Shown here: piece after piece, positions 18,396-26,518 of the stretch
Layout of the letters: each line of letters opens with the position of its first letter
How positions within the stretch are numbered: the first letter of the stretch is position 1
Origin: Planctomycetaceae bacterium
GTDB taxonomy: Bacteria > Planctomycetota > Planctomycetia > Planctomycetales > Planctomycetaceae
Assembly (NCBI GenBank): GCA_020426325.1
Contig: JAGQQG010000052.1
Location: 1-44,049 of the forward strand
DNA length: 44,049 bases
Direction of reading: 5' to 3'
Program-made: the position numbers and the translations under genes
Notes under the pieces: generated by a model
What the model saw: the letters and a program-made list of their open reading frames with translations, nothing else
Told to the model about the DNA's origin: nothing
The model's database searches: none

Positions 18396-18863
18396 TCAAT
18401 GATCAAAATTGGGCTCTTTCCCCTCGTAGGCCCGATACAGGTCAAATACTGCCTTCTTCAGAGCCTCAGCTGATGCCGGGTCAACCGTCTGCTTGCACTT
18501 CATGGCAGCAACGATCACATCATGGGCAGCGGTTAATTGTTTGATATAGTTCTCATTTGTCGACTTGATTCGCTGCGCCATGAAGTAATCTGCAATGACC
18601 TTCTGGATGTTCGAGGCGTGTGCTTCCTTTGTTGCCACCCAACGTGCGAGCTGGTTATGTGAGAGCGCGTCACTCTTCTCGGCCAGCTCATTGATCTGAG
18701 TGATGGCTTTGGCAATGGTGGCGACATCTTCCAGCATTTCCTCGAAACGACGCTGGTCGCCGTATATTCCGCACGGCACTTGGCAGTGAGCATTGGCCAC
18801 ACGACCATTTGGCAAGGTCAGGAATGTGCAGGCGGCAAAAGCAAGGAGAGCGTAACGATGCAT
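18396..18863 (-). CDS. sodN: Nickel superoxide dismutase with signal peptide, 155 aa
   Basis: The Ni-hook motif is HCQVPCGIYGD. In mature numbering His1, Cys2 and Cys6 are the nickel ligands and Tyr9 the conserved gate residue. The preceding residues are a signal peptide (HRYALLAFAACTFLTLP) ending in VANA, an AxA-type signal peptidase I site that would leave His exactly at the N-terminus, as the enzyme requires. The mature protein is about 130 residues, somewhat longer than the Streptomyces enzyme, with the expected four-helix bundle pattern. The start is ATG 18863 with AGGAT upstream. No sodX-like maturation protease is seen nearby, consistent with signal peptidase doing the trimming. Expected role: dismutation of superoxide outside the cytoplasm. 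Regulation may involve a GATAAT/ATTATC inverted repeat 70-110 bases upstream. Confidence 0.93.
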   Translation of the reverse strand: MHRYALLAFAACTFLTLPNGRVANAHCQVPCGIYGDQRRFEEMLEDVATIAKAITQINELAEKSDALSHNQLARWVATKEAHASNIQKVIADYFMAQRIKSTNENYIKQLTAAHDVIVAAMKCKQTVDPASAEALKKAVFDLYRAYEGKEPNFDH

Positions 18864-19243
18864 GGGTTCGATCCTGTTTTCCAGTTGAACAAGTATCACG
18901 AATGAGGCCAGCGGCAACTCATCGCGGCCAGAGATAATCGTGTCTCACTGGTCAAGTGTAGATAATCTCTGTCGACAGAACCACCGCCTTGCAAGGGTGA
19001 TTACGGAAACCCTGTCAGTGATACCAGAGAGGTTTGCAGAAGTGCACAACACTCAAAGATCGCCCACAACAACTCGATCGGGCGCTCTGTGGTTCTGAAA
19101 TGGGCAAATGACCGTTGATGAACGATGCGTTAAGCTCTGACCTCCCTCGTCTACCCACCAAGTCCACTCACGTCTGATTTGATTGATCGAACAACTGCCA
19201 GAAGTTCGCATGCCTGCATGTGGCAACCCTGCTGAACATCGTC
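18864..19243. other. Upstream region of sodN with an inverted repeat
   Basis: This 380-base gap holds the presumed sodN promoter and the space downstream of the beta-propeller gene. An imperfect inverted repeat with 9 of 10 matching positions lies at 18931-18940 and 18961-18970 (AGAGATAATC-like and GATAATCTCT-like arms). It could be an operator for a metal-responsive regulator. The stretch 19000-19243 shows nothing else; a 64-codon minus-strand frame there has no features. Confidence 0.4.
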
Positions 19244-21346
19244 TCAATTCACCGGTGTGATTAGATACCCATTGATCGGTTCAGCCGTATCTGACGCCCA
19301 AATGCCGTTGGGGTTGGCAGCCGAGACTTCGTTGCTCAGTTCTCCGCTCGCTTCGAGAGAGAAGGAGAGGTCGACCGTCTTGCCGGTAGTCACAATAGGG
19401 TCGCCGTTAGCGTCAACAAGGAAACCCTTGAAGGGGACCTTCATCTCGAGTTTGTGACCGTCGGATGAGATGGCGTAGGTGACGTTGCCGGGAATGACCG
19501 GGCCGCGATCTTGAACAAACGTGACTGAATCGTTACCGCCGAGGGCCGGGTCGTTCTCCTTGTAGACCCACTGGGTGTAATAGTCGTACGTGCCGGGTAA
19601 GACATTCACGAAGCCCGGCATGAACGGCCCTTGTGTTTCGGGTCCGGGATAGACGTAGCCTCCATTTGACTGATCAGCGAACGCCTGTATGAGTTCGGCT
19701 TCGTTCCTGGCTCCGTGCTGGAGGTAGTGCCCCGTGTTGAAGGCCCCGTTGTAGAACTCGATCTCACCGTTCATGTCGTAGCCGGTCGTGTCGGTGGTGC
19801 CCGTGTAATAGCCCCCCTCGTAGAGCGGGTACCCGGTCACATCATCGTTGTCCACATCGATCGTCACGATCACGTAATAGCGGCCAGCCCGCAGTCCTTG
19901 CGCCACGTCCTCCATCTGCGTGCGGCCAATCTGACCTCGTGCTTCGAAGTAAAAGTAGAAGTTCTCGTTATCGTGAGTCACCTTGTAGTTCAACAGGTCG
20001 ACGTCTGGATGGTCGACGTAAGCAGGCGTGGCACCAGCCGTATCGTGGTCGGTGTCGTGCTGGTCGTCGACCGGGTCGGAGTAATTCGTGATTGGAATCC
20101 AATCGCTGAAATCGCCGTCGATCGTGATGCCCGTCTGGGCACTTCCCCCCGCGAAGTTGCCGACATTCACGTTGTCCCAGTTCACAGCCCCTGACCAATT
20201 CGAGAAGCCACTGGTCAGCAGATTTGAGCCATCAGACAGGCCAACGACCCAACTTCCACTCGCTGACCGAGCTGCGAGATCCGTGCGGCCATCGCCATTA
20301 AAGTCTGAAGCCAGCACGTCCTGGAAATTAGCAGTCGTCGACCAGCGACCGAAGACCGTACTGGTAAAGCGGAGGCCATTCGAGGCAGCGACCACCCACG
20401 CTCCGCTTTTCGACAAACCGGCGATGTCCGATTGTCCGTCCGCATCGAAGTCACCCACACGGATGTTGTCGAAGTCGGCATTGATTGACCACGCACCGAA
20501 AACCGTGAAGGTAAACTTCGAGCTGTGAGACGTGCCGACAACCCACGACCCACCGCGCGACAAAGCTGCGATGTCGGTGCGACCATCGCCATCAAAGTCG
20601 CCGGAGACAATGTCATGGAAACCTGCGTTCGTGGACCAGGCACCAAAGTCCGTCATGTCAAAACGGGTCCCCAGCGAAATCCCCACAACCCATCGCCCCC
20701 CAGAGGAGACACCTGCGATGTCGTCCCTTCCGTCATTGTCAAAGTCGCCGACGATCACGTTGCTGAACCCAGCTGTGGTCGACCACGCTCCGAACGCACG
20801 ATTGGTGAAACCCGTGCCGTGAGACAGACTGACGACCCAGGTTCCCGTGCTGGCACGACCAGCAACGTCGTCCTTGCCGTCGCCGTTGAAGTCGCCGACC
20901 AATATATCGTTGAAACTGACTCTGGTGCTCCAGCGTCCCCAGATGTTTGGCCCATCGAGACCCGCGCTCGTACTCAACAGGACACGCCAGTAACCATCGC
21001 TCGGCGATCGCCCCGCCAGATCGGTCAGACCATCGCCATTGAAGTCTCCGGTGACGAAGTCATCCCAGTCAGCCCCAGCCGGGATGTTACCCGCAGCTTG
21101 GTTGATGAAGCTGTTACCGTTCGATTGACCGACCACAACGGATCCGGTGGCAGCGTTCCGACCAATGATGTCTGCGACCTCCCCCACAGCCGGCGTGAAC
21201 GTCGATGCTAGCAGCGTGCGATCCTCCAGCGTTTCAATCGCCAAGTTTGAATGGACACCTTTTCGTGAACGACGTGCAGGCTGTTGGCGACGGGAGAGAC
21301 TGGTGGGGGAGCGTTGAGCGAACGTGTGCAGAAACCGAATGGACAC
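19244..21346 (-). CDS. Surface protein: VCBS/FG-GAP beta-propeller plus CBM9-like domain, 700 aa
   Basis: The start is GTG 21346 behind AAGAGGA. Residues 40-47 read LEDRTLLA, the N-terminal motif found on many planctomycete extracellular proteins. Six full repeats of 49-52 residues occupy about residues 95-391 (for example DILVGDFNGDGKDDVAGRAS), each with a calcium-loop D-x-D/N-x-D-G pattern. A degenerate unit before them (ADIIGRNAATGSVVVGQSNG) and a final strand after them (NVNVGNFAGG) could join to close a seven-bladed propeller. The C-terminal third (from ITIDGDFSDWIPITNYSDP) looks like a carbohydrate-binding CBM9/DOMON-type sandwich. It is an extracellular binding or adhesion protein; no enzyme motif is visible. 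The frame is open upstream to 21532, but only the GTG has a ribosome site. Confidence 0.85.
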   Translation of the reverse strand: MSIRFLHTFAQRSPTSLSRRQQPARRSRKGVHSNLAIETLEDRTLLASTFTPAVGEVADIIGRNAATGSVVVGQSNGNSFINQAAGNIPAGADWDDFVTGDFNGDGLTDLAGRSPSDGYWRVLLSTSAGLDGPNIWGRWSTRVSFNDILVGDFNGDGKDDVAGRASTGTWVVSLSHGTGFTNRAFGAWSTTAGFSNVIVGDFDNDGRDDIAGVSSGGRWVVGISLGTRFDMTDFGAWSTNAGFHDIVSGDFDGDGRTDIAALSRGGSWVVGTSHSSKFTFTVFGAWSINADFDNIRVGDFDADGQSDIAGLSKSGAWVVAASNGLRFTSTVFGRWSTTANFQDVLASDFNGDGRTDLAARSASGSWVVGLSDGSNLLTSGFSNWSGAVNWDNVNVGNFAGGSAQTGITIDGDFSDWIPITNYSDPVDDQHDTDHDTAGATPAYVDHPDVDLLNYKVTHDNENFYFYFEARGQIGRTQMEDVAQGLRAGRYYVIVTIDVDNDDVTGYPLYEGGYYTGTTDTTGYDMNGEIEFYNGAFNTGHYLQHGARNEAELIQAFADQSNGGYVYPGPETQGPFMPGFVNVLPGTYDYYTQWVYKENDPALGGNDSVTFVQDRGPVIPGNVTYAISSDGHKLEMKVPFKGFLVDANGDPIVTTGKTVDLSFSLEASGELSNEVSAANPNGIWASDTAEPINGYLITPVN
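20174..21064 (-). repeat. Six tandem VCBS repeat units (about 147-156 bp each)
   Basis: Within the beta-propeller gene, six consecutive units encode 49-52 residues with the frame GDFNGDG-(x)-DLAGR-(x)-GxWVVSLS-(x)-FGAWST. The units differ at many codons, so the array is old rather than recently amplified. Confidence 0.8.
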
Positions 21347-21786
21347 CAGGGGTTCCTCTTCAGGAGACGGACGACAAGCGAGATGTGACGATCGATCGTA
21401 TGCGGGCCTGTACCCTCCGTCAAACACGCATTCTTTCGTGGCGATCCCTGAAGCGGCCCATTCCAAAATCGGGCTGTATCCAGCAGCCAATGACGAGCGG
21501 AAGCAACTGATAATGACACCAGATGACGTCAAAGACTGAAATGACCTGTCTGCCTAAAATGAAGTACCTGACGCAGAGCTTTACAATCAAGTTCGCCGAT
21601 GATCAACAGGCAGTCGTTCAACCACTTCATCATCAGCCCTTTGATGCACATACAGGATTTGAATCGAGAACCGATTCGGTCTCCTGTTGAGCACGTTCCG
21701 TTTCAACGAAAGCGTCTTGCAAGAGAATGCCTGTGAAATCTCGATTGGTGAAAAAATCGAGATGGTGGAAAACCTTGAGAGAGAAG
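21347..21786. other. Gap between beta-propeller gene and tRNA-Thr
   Basis: These 440 bases contain the upstream region of the propeller gene and the 3' flank of the tRNA. Apart from the hairpin at 21738-21763 I see no gene; frames over 21205-21540 are antisense or upstream extensions without domain character. Confidence 0.5.
21738..21763 (-). terminator. Hairpin downstream of tRNA-Thr
   Basis: A perfect 9-base inverted repeat (ATCTCGATT / AATCGAGAT) with an 8-base loop lies 24 bases past the tRNA 3' end. On the tRNA strand it is followed by TTTCAC, a weak U-run. It may end the tRNA transcript. Confidence 0.4.
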
Positions 21787-21859
21787 AGCCACCGGTCAGA
21801 CTTGAACTGACGACCTGCGCATTACGAATGCGCTGCTCTGCCAACTGAGCTACGGTGGC
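21787..21859 (-). tRNA. tRNA-Thr (anticodon CGU)
   Basis: The gene reads GCCACCG at the 5' end and CGGTGGC at the 3' end, forming a full 7-bp acceptor stem with discriminator U; CCA is not encoded. The D arm contains GCTCAGTTGGCAGAGC. The anticodon stem is GCGCA / TGCGC with loop TTCGTAA, giving anticodon CGU for the threonine codon ACG. The T arm is GTCAG / CTGAC around TTCAAGT. Length 73. Confidence 0.96.
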
Positions 21860-21911
21860 AAGTGCAATCACAATAATGGATTACGCCATTTTTGTGAATC
21901 CCTCTAACCCG

Positions 21912-21939
21912 ACTATATCATAGAACAAACAAACGCCAA
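21912..21939 (-). promoter_or_regulatory. Probable sigma-70 promoter for tRNA-Thr
   Basis: On the minus strand a -35-like TTGGCG is followed after 16 bases by TATAGT as -10. This places transcription start about 45 bases before the tRNA 5' end. It was called by eye. Confidence 0.4.
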
Positions 21940-22063
21940 CGGGTAGAAGAGCAAACTATGCCAATTGTGAGATCCCCGAATGATTGCAATAGAAAGGCAT
22001 CTGGGCCATCGCCCAACCACTTGAGCTGTCGGGCGATGATGTGAAAGTGTAACAACCACCAGT

Positions 22064-22596
22064 CATTCCAGCAAAGCCAATCGACCGCCTAAGCCATATC
22101 AAGACTTCCCGCTCCCCCATCCCACGGGATACTGGTGCAAGTCCATCAACAGGAATGTTCACTATTTCAGTCGATGGAAAATGCGGATGTAAGGCAAGAT
22201 GGAGATCCGGCCGGAAGGGGGATCGTGGAAGCAGTCCCTCGACATGTATCACCACCAGTGGGATGGCCTTTACGCAGGGTGCACTCCCTCCGCTGTCGTT
22301 GATGGCAAGCTCTCCATCAAGGATCTTTGAAATCGCTTCCCTACTGACCGGTTCAGAAAGGTGGAAAAGGGCGAGTTGGTTCAACGGACGTTTGGGGATT
22401 ACCAACGCATCACCGACCGGCACATCAAGGTCTTTGGTAAGAACCGGGTCGTCTCCGATTTGCAGCCCAAAGACTTTGCCGCGCTGCGGACAGAGATCTC
22501 CAAGACCAATGGTCTCGTGGCACTCAATGGAGAAGTCAACACGACCAAGGTCGTCGTCAACTTTGCTATCAAGAATCAGCCGGTGGACCAGATCGT
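22064..22596 (+). pseudogene. Decayed tyrosine-recombinase (integrase) N-terminal fragment
   Basis: One plus-strand frame reads a planctomycete-type phage integrase N-terminus, interrupted by two stops. The order is KPYQDFPLPHPTGYWCKS, then VHYFSRW, a TAA at 22190, then WKQSLDMYHHQWDGLYAG, then KLSIKDL, a TGA at 22328 where a Cys codon is usual, then NRF. After that comes a well-kept SAM-like core-binding stretch (KVEKGELVQRTFGDYQRITD, VFGKNRVVSDLQPKDFAALR). Similarity fades near VVNFAIKNQPVDQ, and no catalytic Arg/His/Tyr domain follows. The start codon also appears lost. The fragment lies about 200 bases from tRNA-Thr, a common attachment target, so it probably marks an old integrative element. 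The minus-strand frame covering 21956-22648 is an antisense artefact. Confidence 0.75.
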
Positions 22597-22784
22597 GATC
22601 TGGTGTCTGTATCCAAGTGCGACAACATCTTGCCGCATGATGTCGCATCCGTAAACGATTTCAGTTCCATATGTTCTTTGATGGAATGGATCACTCGATC
22701 GCATGAAGTTCAGTCGCATTGGCGAACGTTCAATCATGAACTGTCCTTTGGCACATGTCGTGCGACATCGTTTCCAGAAGTCGT

Positions 22785-23981
22785 TCACTGGCCGAACGTG
22801 TGGATGCTTTTCACGAGATAGTCCAGAGCCTCGGGGGTTTGACGGGGGTTGATGGGGAGAGTTACGAGAGATTCACCGACCTTTTCCGCGTTTGGGAACT
22901 GGCCTCGCTGGTAGCCTCGCTGTTGAAATGCTGTCGACCAGTGCAATGGGTTGTAGTGGGTCCCGAGTTTGATGCCGCGCTCGTGGAGCATGGCGTACAC
23001 GAAATCTACTTTGTTCATCCCGAAGCGCTCGGCGTCGAGCATGACGGGATACAAATGGAACGAATGCTTGCACTCAGGCATGACAGTTGGCAACGTTAAG
23101 CCGGGCACGTCTCTCAGGGCTTCAGTGAGGTAGGCCGCGTTGTTGATGCGGCGCTGATTGAGTTCATCGAGTTTTTTGAGTTGCACGATGCCGACGGCTG
23201 CCTGGATGTCCGTCATACGGAAGTTGTAGCCGGTGTCATCGAAATCCTGCCACCAAAAGGTCTTACCGACAGGGAATCGGGATTCGTCCAGCTGACAGTA
23301 TTTAGTGCTCCGCCCGTGCACGCGTGTGCAATGAGACCTGTACAGCGCGATTCGTTCGTAGACGTTGGGGTCGTCGGTGACGATCATCCCGCCTTCACCG
23401 AGCGTGGACATGTTCTTCTGCTCGTGAAAGCTGAAGCAGCCGGTGACACCCATCGAACCAGCCATCCGGCCCTTATATTGGCTGCCGACGGCCTGACAGG
23501 CATCCTCGATAACGGCGATGCCATGTTGGTTGGCGATTTCGAGAATCGGGTCCATGTCGCAGCACTGTCCGTACAGATGGACCGGGATAATGGCTTTGGT
23601 GTTCGGGGTGATGGCCGCTTCAAGTTGACCGGGGTCGAGGTTGTATGTCACCGGGTCGATGTCGACGAAGTCAATCTCCGCACCAAGAGTGACGGGAGCA
23701 GCGGGAGTTGCAATCCAGGTCATCGGTGTGGTGATGACGCGATCACCCGGTTTGATTCCAATCCCGATCATTGACAGGAAGAGTGCTGCGGTTCCATTCG
23801 TGACGACACGGGCATATTCGGAGCCGCAGTACGCAGCGAAGTCCTGTTCAAACTGAATGCACGCTTCGCCGCTGGTGGGGGCTCCCTGACGGATCACGTC
23901 GATGACGGCCTGCTCTTCTTCGGGACCGTACTCGCTTCCGAGTTTGATCTCGAGATCGTGTTGAATCTTGGGGCTGCTCAT
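22785..23981 (-). CDS. DegT/DnrJ/EryC1 family PLP aminotransferase, 398 aa
   Basis: The fold-type-I PLP signature is intact: Asp160 in AVIEDACQAVGSQYKG, and Lys189 in CFSFHEQKNMSTLGEGGMI, the Schiff-base lysine of sugar aminotransferases. The GTAAL phosphate-cup motif lies near residue 63 (TNGTAALFLSMIGIG). Length is normal for the family. Such enzymes add an amino group to a keto nucleotide sugar for surface polysaccharides or secondary metabolites. The gene starts four bases after the stop of the RmlD-like reductase gene, so both belong to one operon and probably serve one sugar pathway. The exact sugar is not readable from sequence, and no glycosyltransferase lies in the window. Confidence 0.92.
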   Translation of the reverse strand: MSSPKIQHDLEIKLGSEYGPEEEQAVIDVIRQGAPTSGEACIQFEQDFAAYCGSEYARVVTNGTAALFLSMIGIGIKPGDRVITTPMTWIATPAAPVTLGAEIDFVDIDPVTYNLDPGQLEAAITPNTKAIIPVHLYGQCCDMDPILEIANQHGIAVIEDACQAVGSQYKGRMAGSMGVTGCFSFHEQKNMSTLGEGGMIVTDDPNVYERIALYRSHCTRVHGRSTKYCQLDESRFPVGKTFWWQDFDDTGYNFRMTDIQAAVGIVQLKKLDELNQRRINNAAYLTEALRDVPGLTLPTVMPECKHSFHLYPVMLDAERFGMNKVDFVYAMLHERGIKLGTHYNPLHWSTAFQQRGYQRGQFPNAEKVGESLVTLPINPRQTPEALDYLVKSIHTFGQ

Positions 23982-23985
23982 GATG

Positions 23986-24882
23986 TCATTGCTCCGCTGT
24001 TTCCAGAATCAGGTCCAGTGCCTTTGTCAAACTGAGCATGGGAGTCTTCAAGACTTGCATTGCTTTTGCATTGTCCAGTGAGGCGTCATCAGGGCGTGCT
24101 GCGCGGCCGGGCATCGCGTTGGAATTGGTGGGCTGAACCAGGTCCTGCGGATAGCCGAGGTGCTTGGCAATCTGCCCCCCCATCTCGTACCGGTTCAATC
24201 GTGTGTCTCCCCCGAGGTGAATGATGCCCGTGTGATTGCTCCCTGCCAGTTCGAGCAAGGCACGACCGAGCGTGACGACATCCACCGGTGTGCGGATTTC
24301 GTTCTCCGGCATCGACACGGGAGTTCCCTCGCGGAAGCTGGCGATCATGCGTGCCAGAAACGAATTCCCCGCACCAATCAGGGGAAAGCCCATCACCAGA
24401 GCGAGACGGGCGACAATGGCGTCATCAAGCTGCTCCTGGACGATGTGTTCTGCCCGGAGTTTAGTCTCGCCGTAATAATTCAGAGGATGGGGAGTATCCT
24501 CTTCAACATACATCCCGCGCGTTCCATCGAAGACCGTATCAGTGGAACAGAAGACCATGCGGGCGTTGTGCTGCTGACAAAGTTCAGACAGTTGCTGCGT
24601 GACATCGACATTGACGGCTTCCGCTACGTCCTGATTCGTCTCGCAATAATCGATGTTCGCAATTGCAGCCGTGTGAATGACAGCGGTCGGCTGAGTCTCG
24701 TCGAAGACCTGACTGAGCCGATCCTGCTCGCGAAGGTCGAGTTGGAAAGGGACGATGCGCACGCAGCCATCGGAAACTGGGGATCGTGACAACGCGATCA
24801 CATCCCATTCCGTTCCGGCCTGTGCGACGACACTCCCCGCGACAAACCCGCCGTAACCTGTGACCAAAAGTCGTTTACCCAT
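23986..24882 (-). CDS. SDR-family reductase, RmlD (dTDP-4-dehydrorhamnose reductase)-like, 298 aa
   Basis: A Rossmann glycine motif opens the protein (LLVTGYGGFVAGSVV, residues 5-19). It is followed by VIHTAAIANIDYCE (68-81), the catalytic Ser/Thr region STDTVFDG (113-120) and the catalytic pair Tyr137 and Lys141 in NYYGETKLRAE. The TAAIANIDYCE and STDTVFDG blocks are typical of RmlD-type NAD(P)H reductases of nucleotide sugars. It is cytoplasmic. It is the first gene of a two-gene operon with the DegT aminotransferase, which suggests reduction and amination of one nucleotide sugar. A rmlD name would be too specific because rmlA, rmlB and rmlC are absent from the window. Confidence 0.87.
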   Translation of the reverse strand: MGKRLLVTGYGGFVAGSVVAQAGTEWDVIALSRSPVSDGCVRIVPFQLDLREQDRLSQVFDETQPTAVIHTAAIANIDYCETNQDVAEAVNVDVTQQLSELCQQHNARMVFCSTDTVFDGTRGMYVEEDTPHPLNYYGETKLRAEHIVQEQLDDAIVARLALVMGFPLIGAGNSFLARMIASFREGTPVSMPENEIRTPVDVVTLGRALLELAGSNHTGIIHLGGDTRLNRYEMGGQIAKHLGYPQDLVQPTNSNAMPGRAARPDDASLDNAKAMQVLKTPMLSLTKALDLILETAEQ

Positions 24883-24984
24883 CCATCATTTCCTGATATT
24901 GTGACTTATTCTTGATAATCAGCTCCTCGACCTGTCCGCAACCGCTCGCTAGTCGAACAGGCTCGTCGAAATCTCACTGTTGTG

Positions 24985-26346
24985 TTACTCGCTTTGCTCG
25001 GAGAGCCCGCGGTGGGTGTGCCTGCGGGCGATGACGACCCAGATGCAAATTACCAGCATGGATGCGACAAAAAGAATGCTCATCGACAAGCCGAGCAGAT
25101 TGGAGTTCCGAACGGCAATCTCGGGTGTATTCGCCTGCAGGATTCGTCCGTTGATCTGTTCCTGCAAGACGGGACCGATGCTGCCGATACCATTCACCAA
25201 TCCTGCCACAGCGACTGCATTGCGTTGACCGGCGACTGCCACCGCTCCTGCTCCACAGAGAAGTGTATCGGGACCGTAGAGCATGAAGCCCACAAGTCCG
25301 AAACAAATGGCCAACACAATCGGGTTCGTCCCGTATTGCAGCACGGCGATGTAGCCAGCCACCATGCCGATTCCCATCAGCAGGCAGATCAACTCCCAGC
25401 GACTCCGAAAGATCCAATCAAGGGCGATTCCCGCAATGATGGCGCCGGCCAGTCCCGTCCAGTCAAAAATGGACGAGTAGTAAGCAGCCTCGCCAACGTC
25501 CATGCCCTGAAGATCGAGAAACGTTGGCAGCCAGGAATCGAGGGCATATCTCAGAAATTTGATACTGAAGTATGCCAGCCCCATCAATGGCACGATCGGA
25601 TTGAGCAGTAACGCCGAGTACTCCTTGAATCCGACATGTTCCTCTGTCGATGCGACGATCGCTCGGTCTGCAGGATGCTCATGATCCACAATCGGATCGA
25701 GGCCGACATCTTCCGGTTTGGATCGCTGCCAGAAAAAGATCAACCACCAGATGGCGAATGCGAGGACTGTACATCCGAAAAATGCGTAGCGAACGCCATA
25801 ATGGCCATCATATTTCGTTGTGTAATGCAGCAGCAGGAAGCCGCCCAGCAATTTCACCACGATGTTTCCCACCAGATAGTTGGTAGACCAGATGCCCATG
25901 ATGGTTCCGCGTTCTTTTCGCCTCAACCATTCGGCCACACCACCAACGGAACCAGGCCAACCAGCGGCTTGCACCAGTCCGTTGAAGAGCATGAACACGA
26001 GAAATGTTGAGTAAGAGTTTGCGAATCCGAAGATGACGTTGATCACAATCGATATTCCGAGTCCACCCAGCAGCAGTGCTCGCGGCCCCCACTTCCTGCC
26101 AATAAAACTGTTGATGAACTGGCCTACCATGTAGCCAAAAAGATAGGCGGTCCAAATGTTCGCGACACCATCAAAGCCAATACCATACTCGTCGGCCAGT
26201 GTTGTCTTGCACAAAGGAAAGACTTTCCTAACGAGATAGAATCCCGCATAAGCAAAATACGTTGACGTGAGGACTTTCCAACGCCAGACGCGTTGATCGA
26301 AATTCAGCGGTTGATCTTCGATTGAGTATGGGGTGTTCTCAGTCAC
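24985..26346 (-). CDS. MFS transporter of the organophosphate:phosphate antiporter type (GlpT/UhpT-like), 453 aa
   Basis: Twelve hydrophobic helices are recognisable. N-terminal features match the OPA family: a helix-1 stretch YFAYAGFYLVRKVFPL with the substrate-binding Arg, then the loop YMVGQFINSFIGRKWGPR between helices 2 and 3. Helix 4 (NGLVQAAGWPGSVGGVAEW) is also family-like. I take GTG 26346 as start, with AGGAAT upstream; a TTG at 26421 is the longest alternative. OPA transporters import glycerol-3-phosphate or sugar phosphates in exchange for phosphate. The gene immediately upstream on the same strand encodes a secreted glycerophosphodiesterase, so glycerol-3-phosphate is the likely cargo. 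The substrate is inferred from this pairing. Confidence 0.85.
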   Translation of the reverse strand: MTENTPYSIEDQPLNFDQRVWRWKVLTSTYFAYAGFYLVRKVFPLCKTTLADEYGIGFDGVANIWTAYLFGYMVGQFINSFIGRKWGPRALLLGGLGISIVINVIFGFANSYSTFLVFMLFNGLVQAAGWPGSVGGVAEWLRRKERGTIMGIWSTNYLVGNIVVKLLGGFLLLHYTTKYDGHYGVRYAFFGCTVLAFAIWWLIFFWQRSKPEDVGLDPIVDHEHPADRAIVASTEEHVGFKEYSALLLNPIVPLMGLAYFSIKFLRYALDSWLPTFLDLQGMDVGEAAYYSSIFDWTGLAGAIIAGIALDWIFRSRWELICLLMGIGMVAGYIAVLQYGTNPIVLAICFGLVGFMLYGPDTLLCGAGAVAVAGQRNAVAVAGLVNGIGSIGPVLQEQINGRILQANTPEIAVRNSNLLGLSMSILFVASMLVICIWVVIARRHTHRGLSEQSE

Positions 26347-26518
26347 GACTTTGCTATTCCTCGTGGTCTCACAGGCCGGTCGGACGTCGCTACGCCGGTT
26401 GATACCAATGTCGACAGGCAATCTTCATCAGAGATCAGGCGCTACTGTGTGCCCTTCCTTGCCTTGGACCATTCATGCAACACCGGGACTGGATGAATTC
26501 AGAACAATTGCCGACTGT

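Noticed and set aside
18157..18402. 81-codon plus-strand frame after eboE
   Set aside because: No ribosome site, no domain and it overlaps the sodN end.
21587..21871. 95-codon minus-strand frame beginning MIALATVAQLAEQRIRNAQ
   Set aside because: This is the translation of the tRNA-Thr gene and its flank, a familiar annotation artefact.
21956..22648. 230-codon minus-strand frame
   Set aside because: It is antisense to the integrase relic, and its composition shows no domain of its own.
22754..22769. ATGTCG/CGACAT small palindrome downstream of the DegT gene
   Set aside because: Only a 6-bp stem with a 2-base loop and no U-run; too weak to call a terminator or attachment site.
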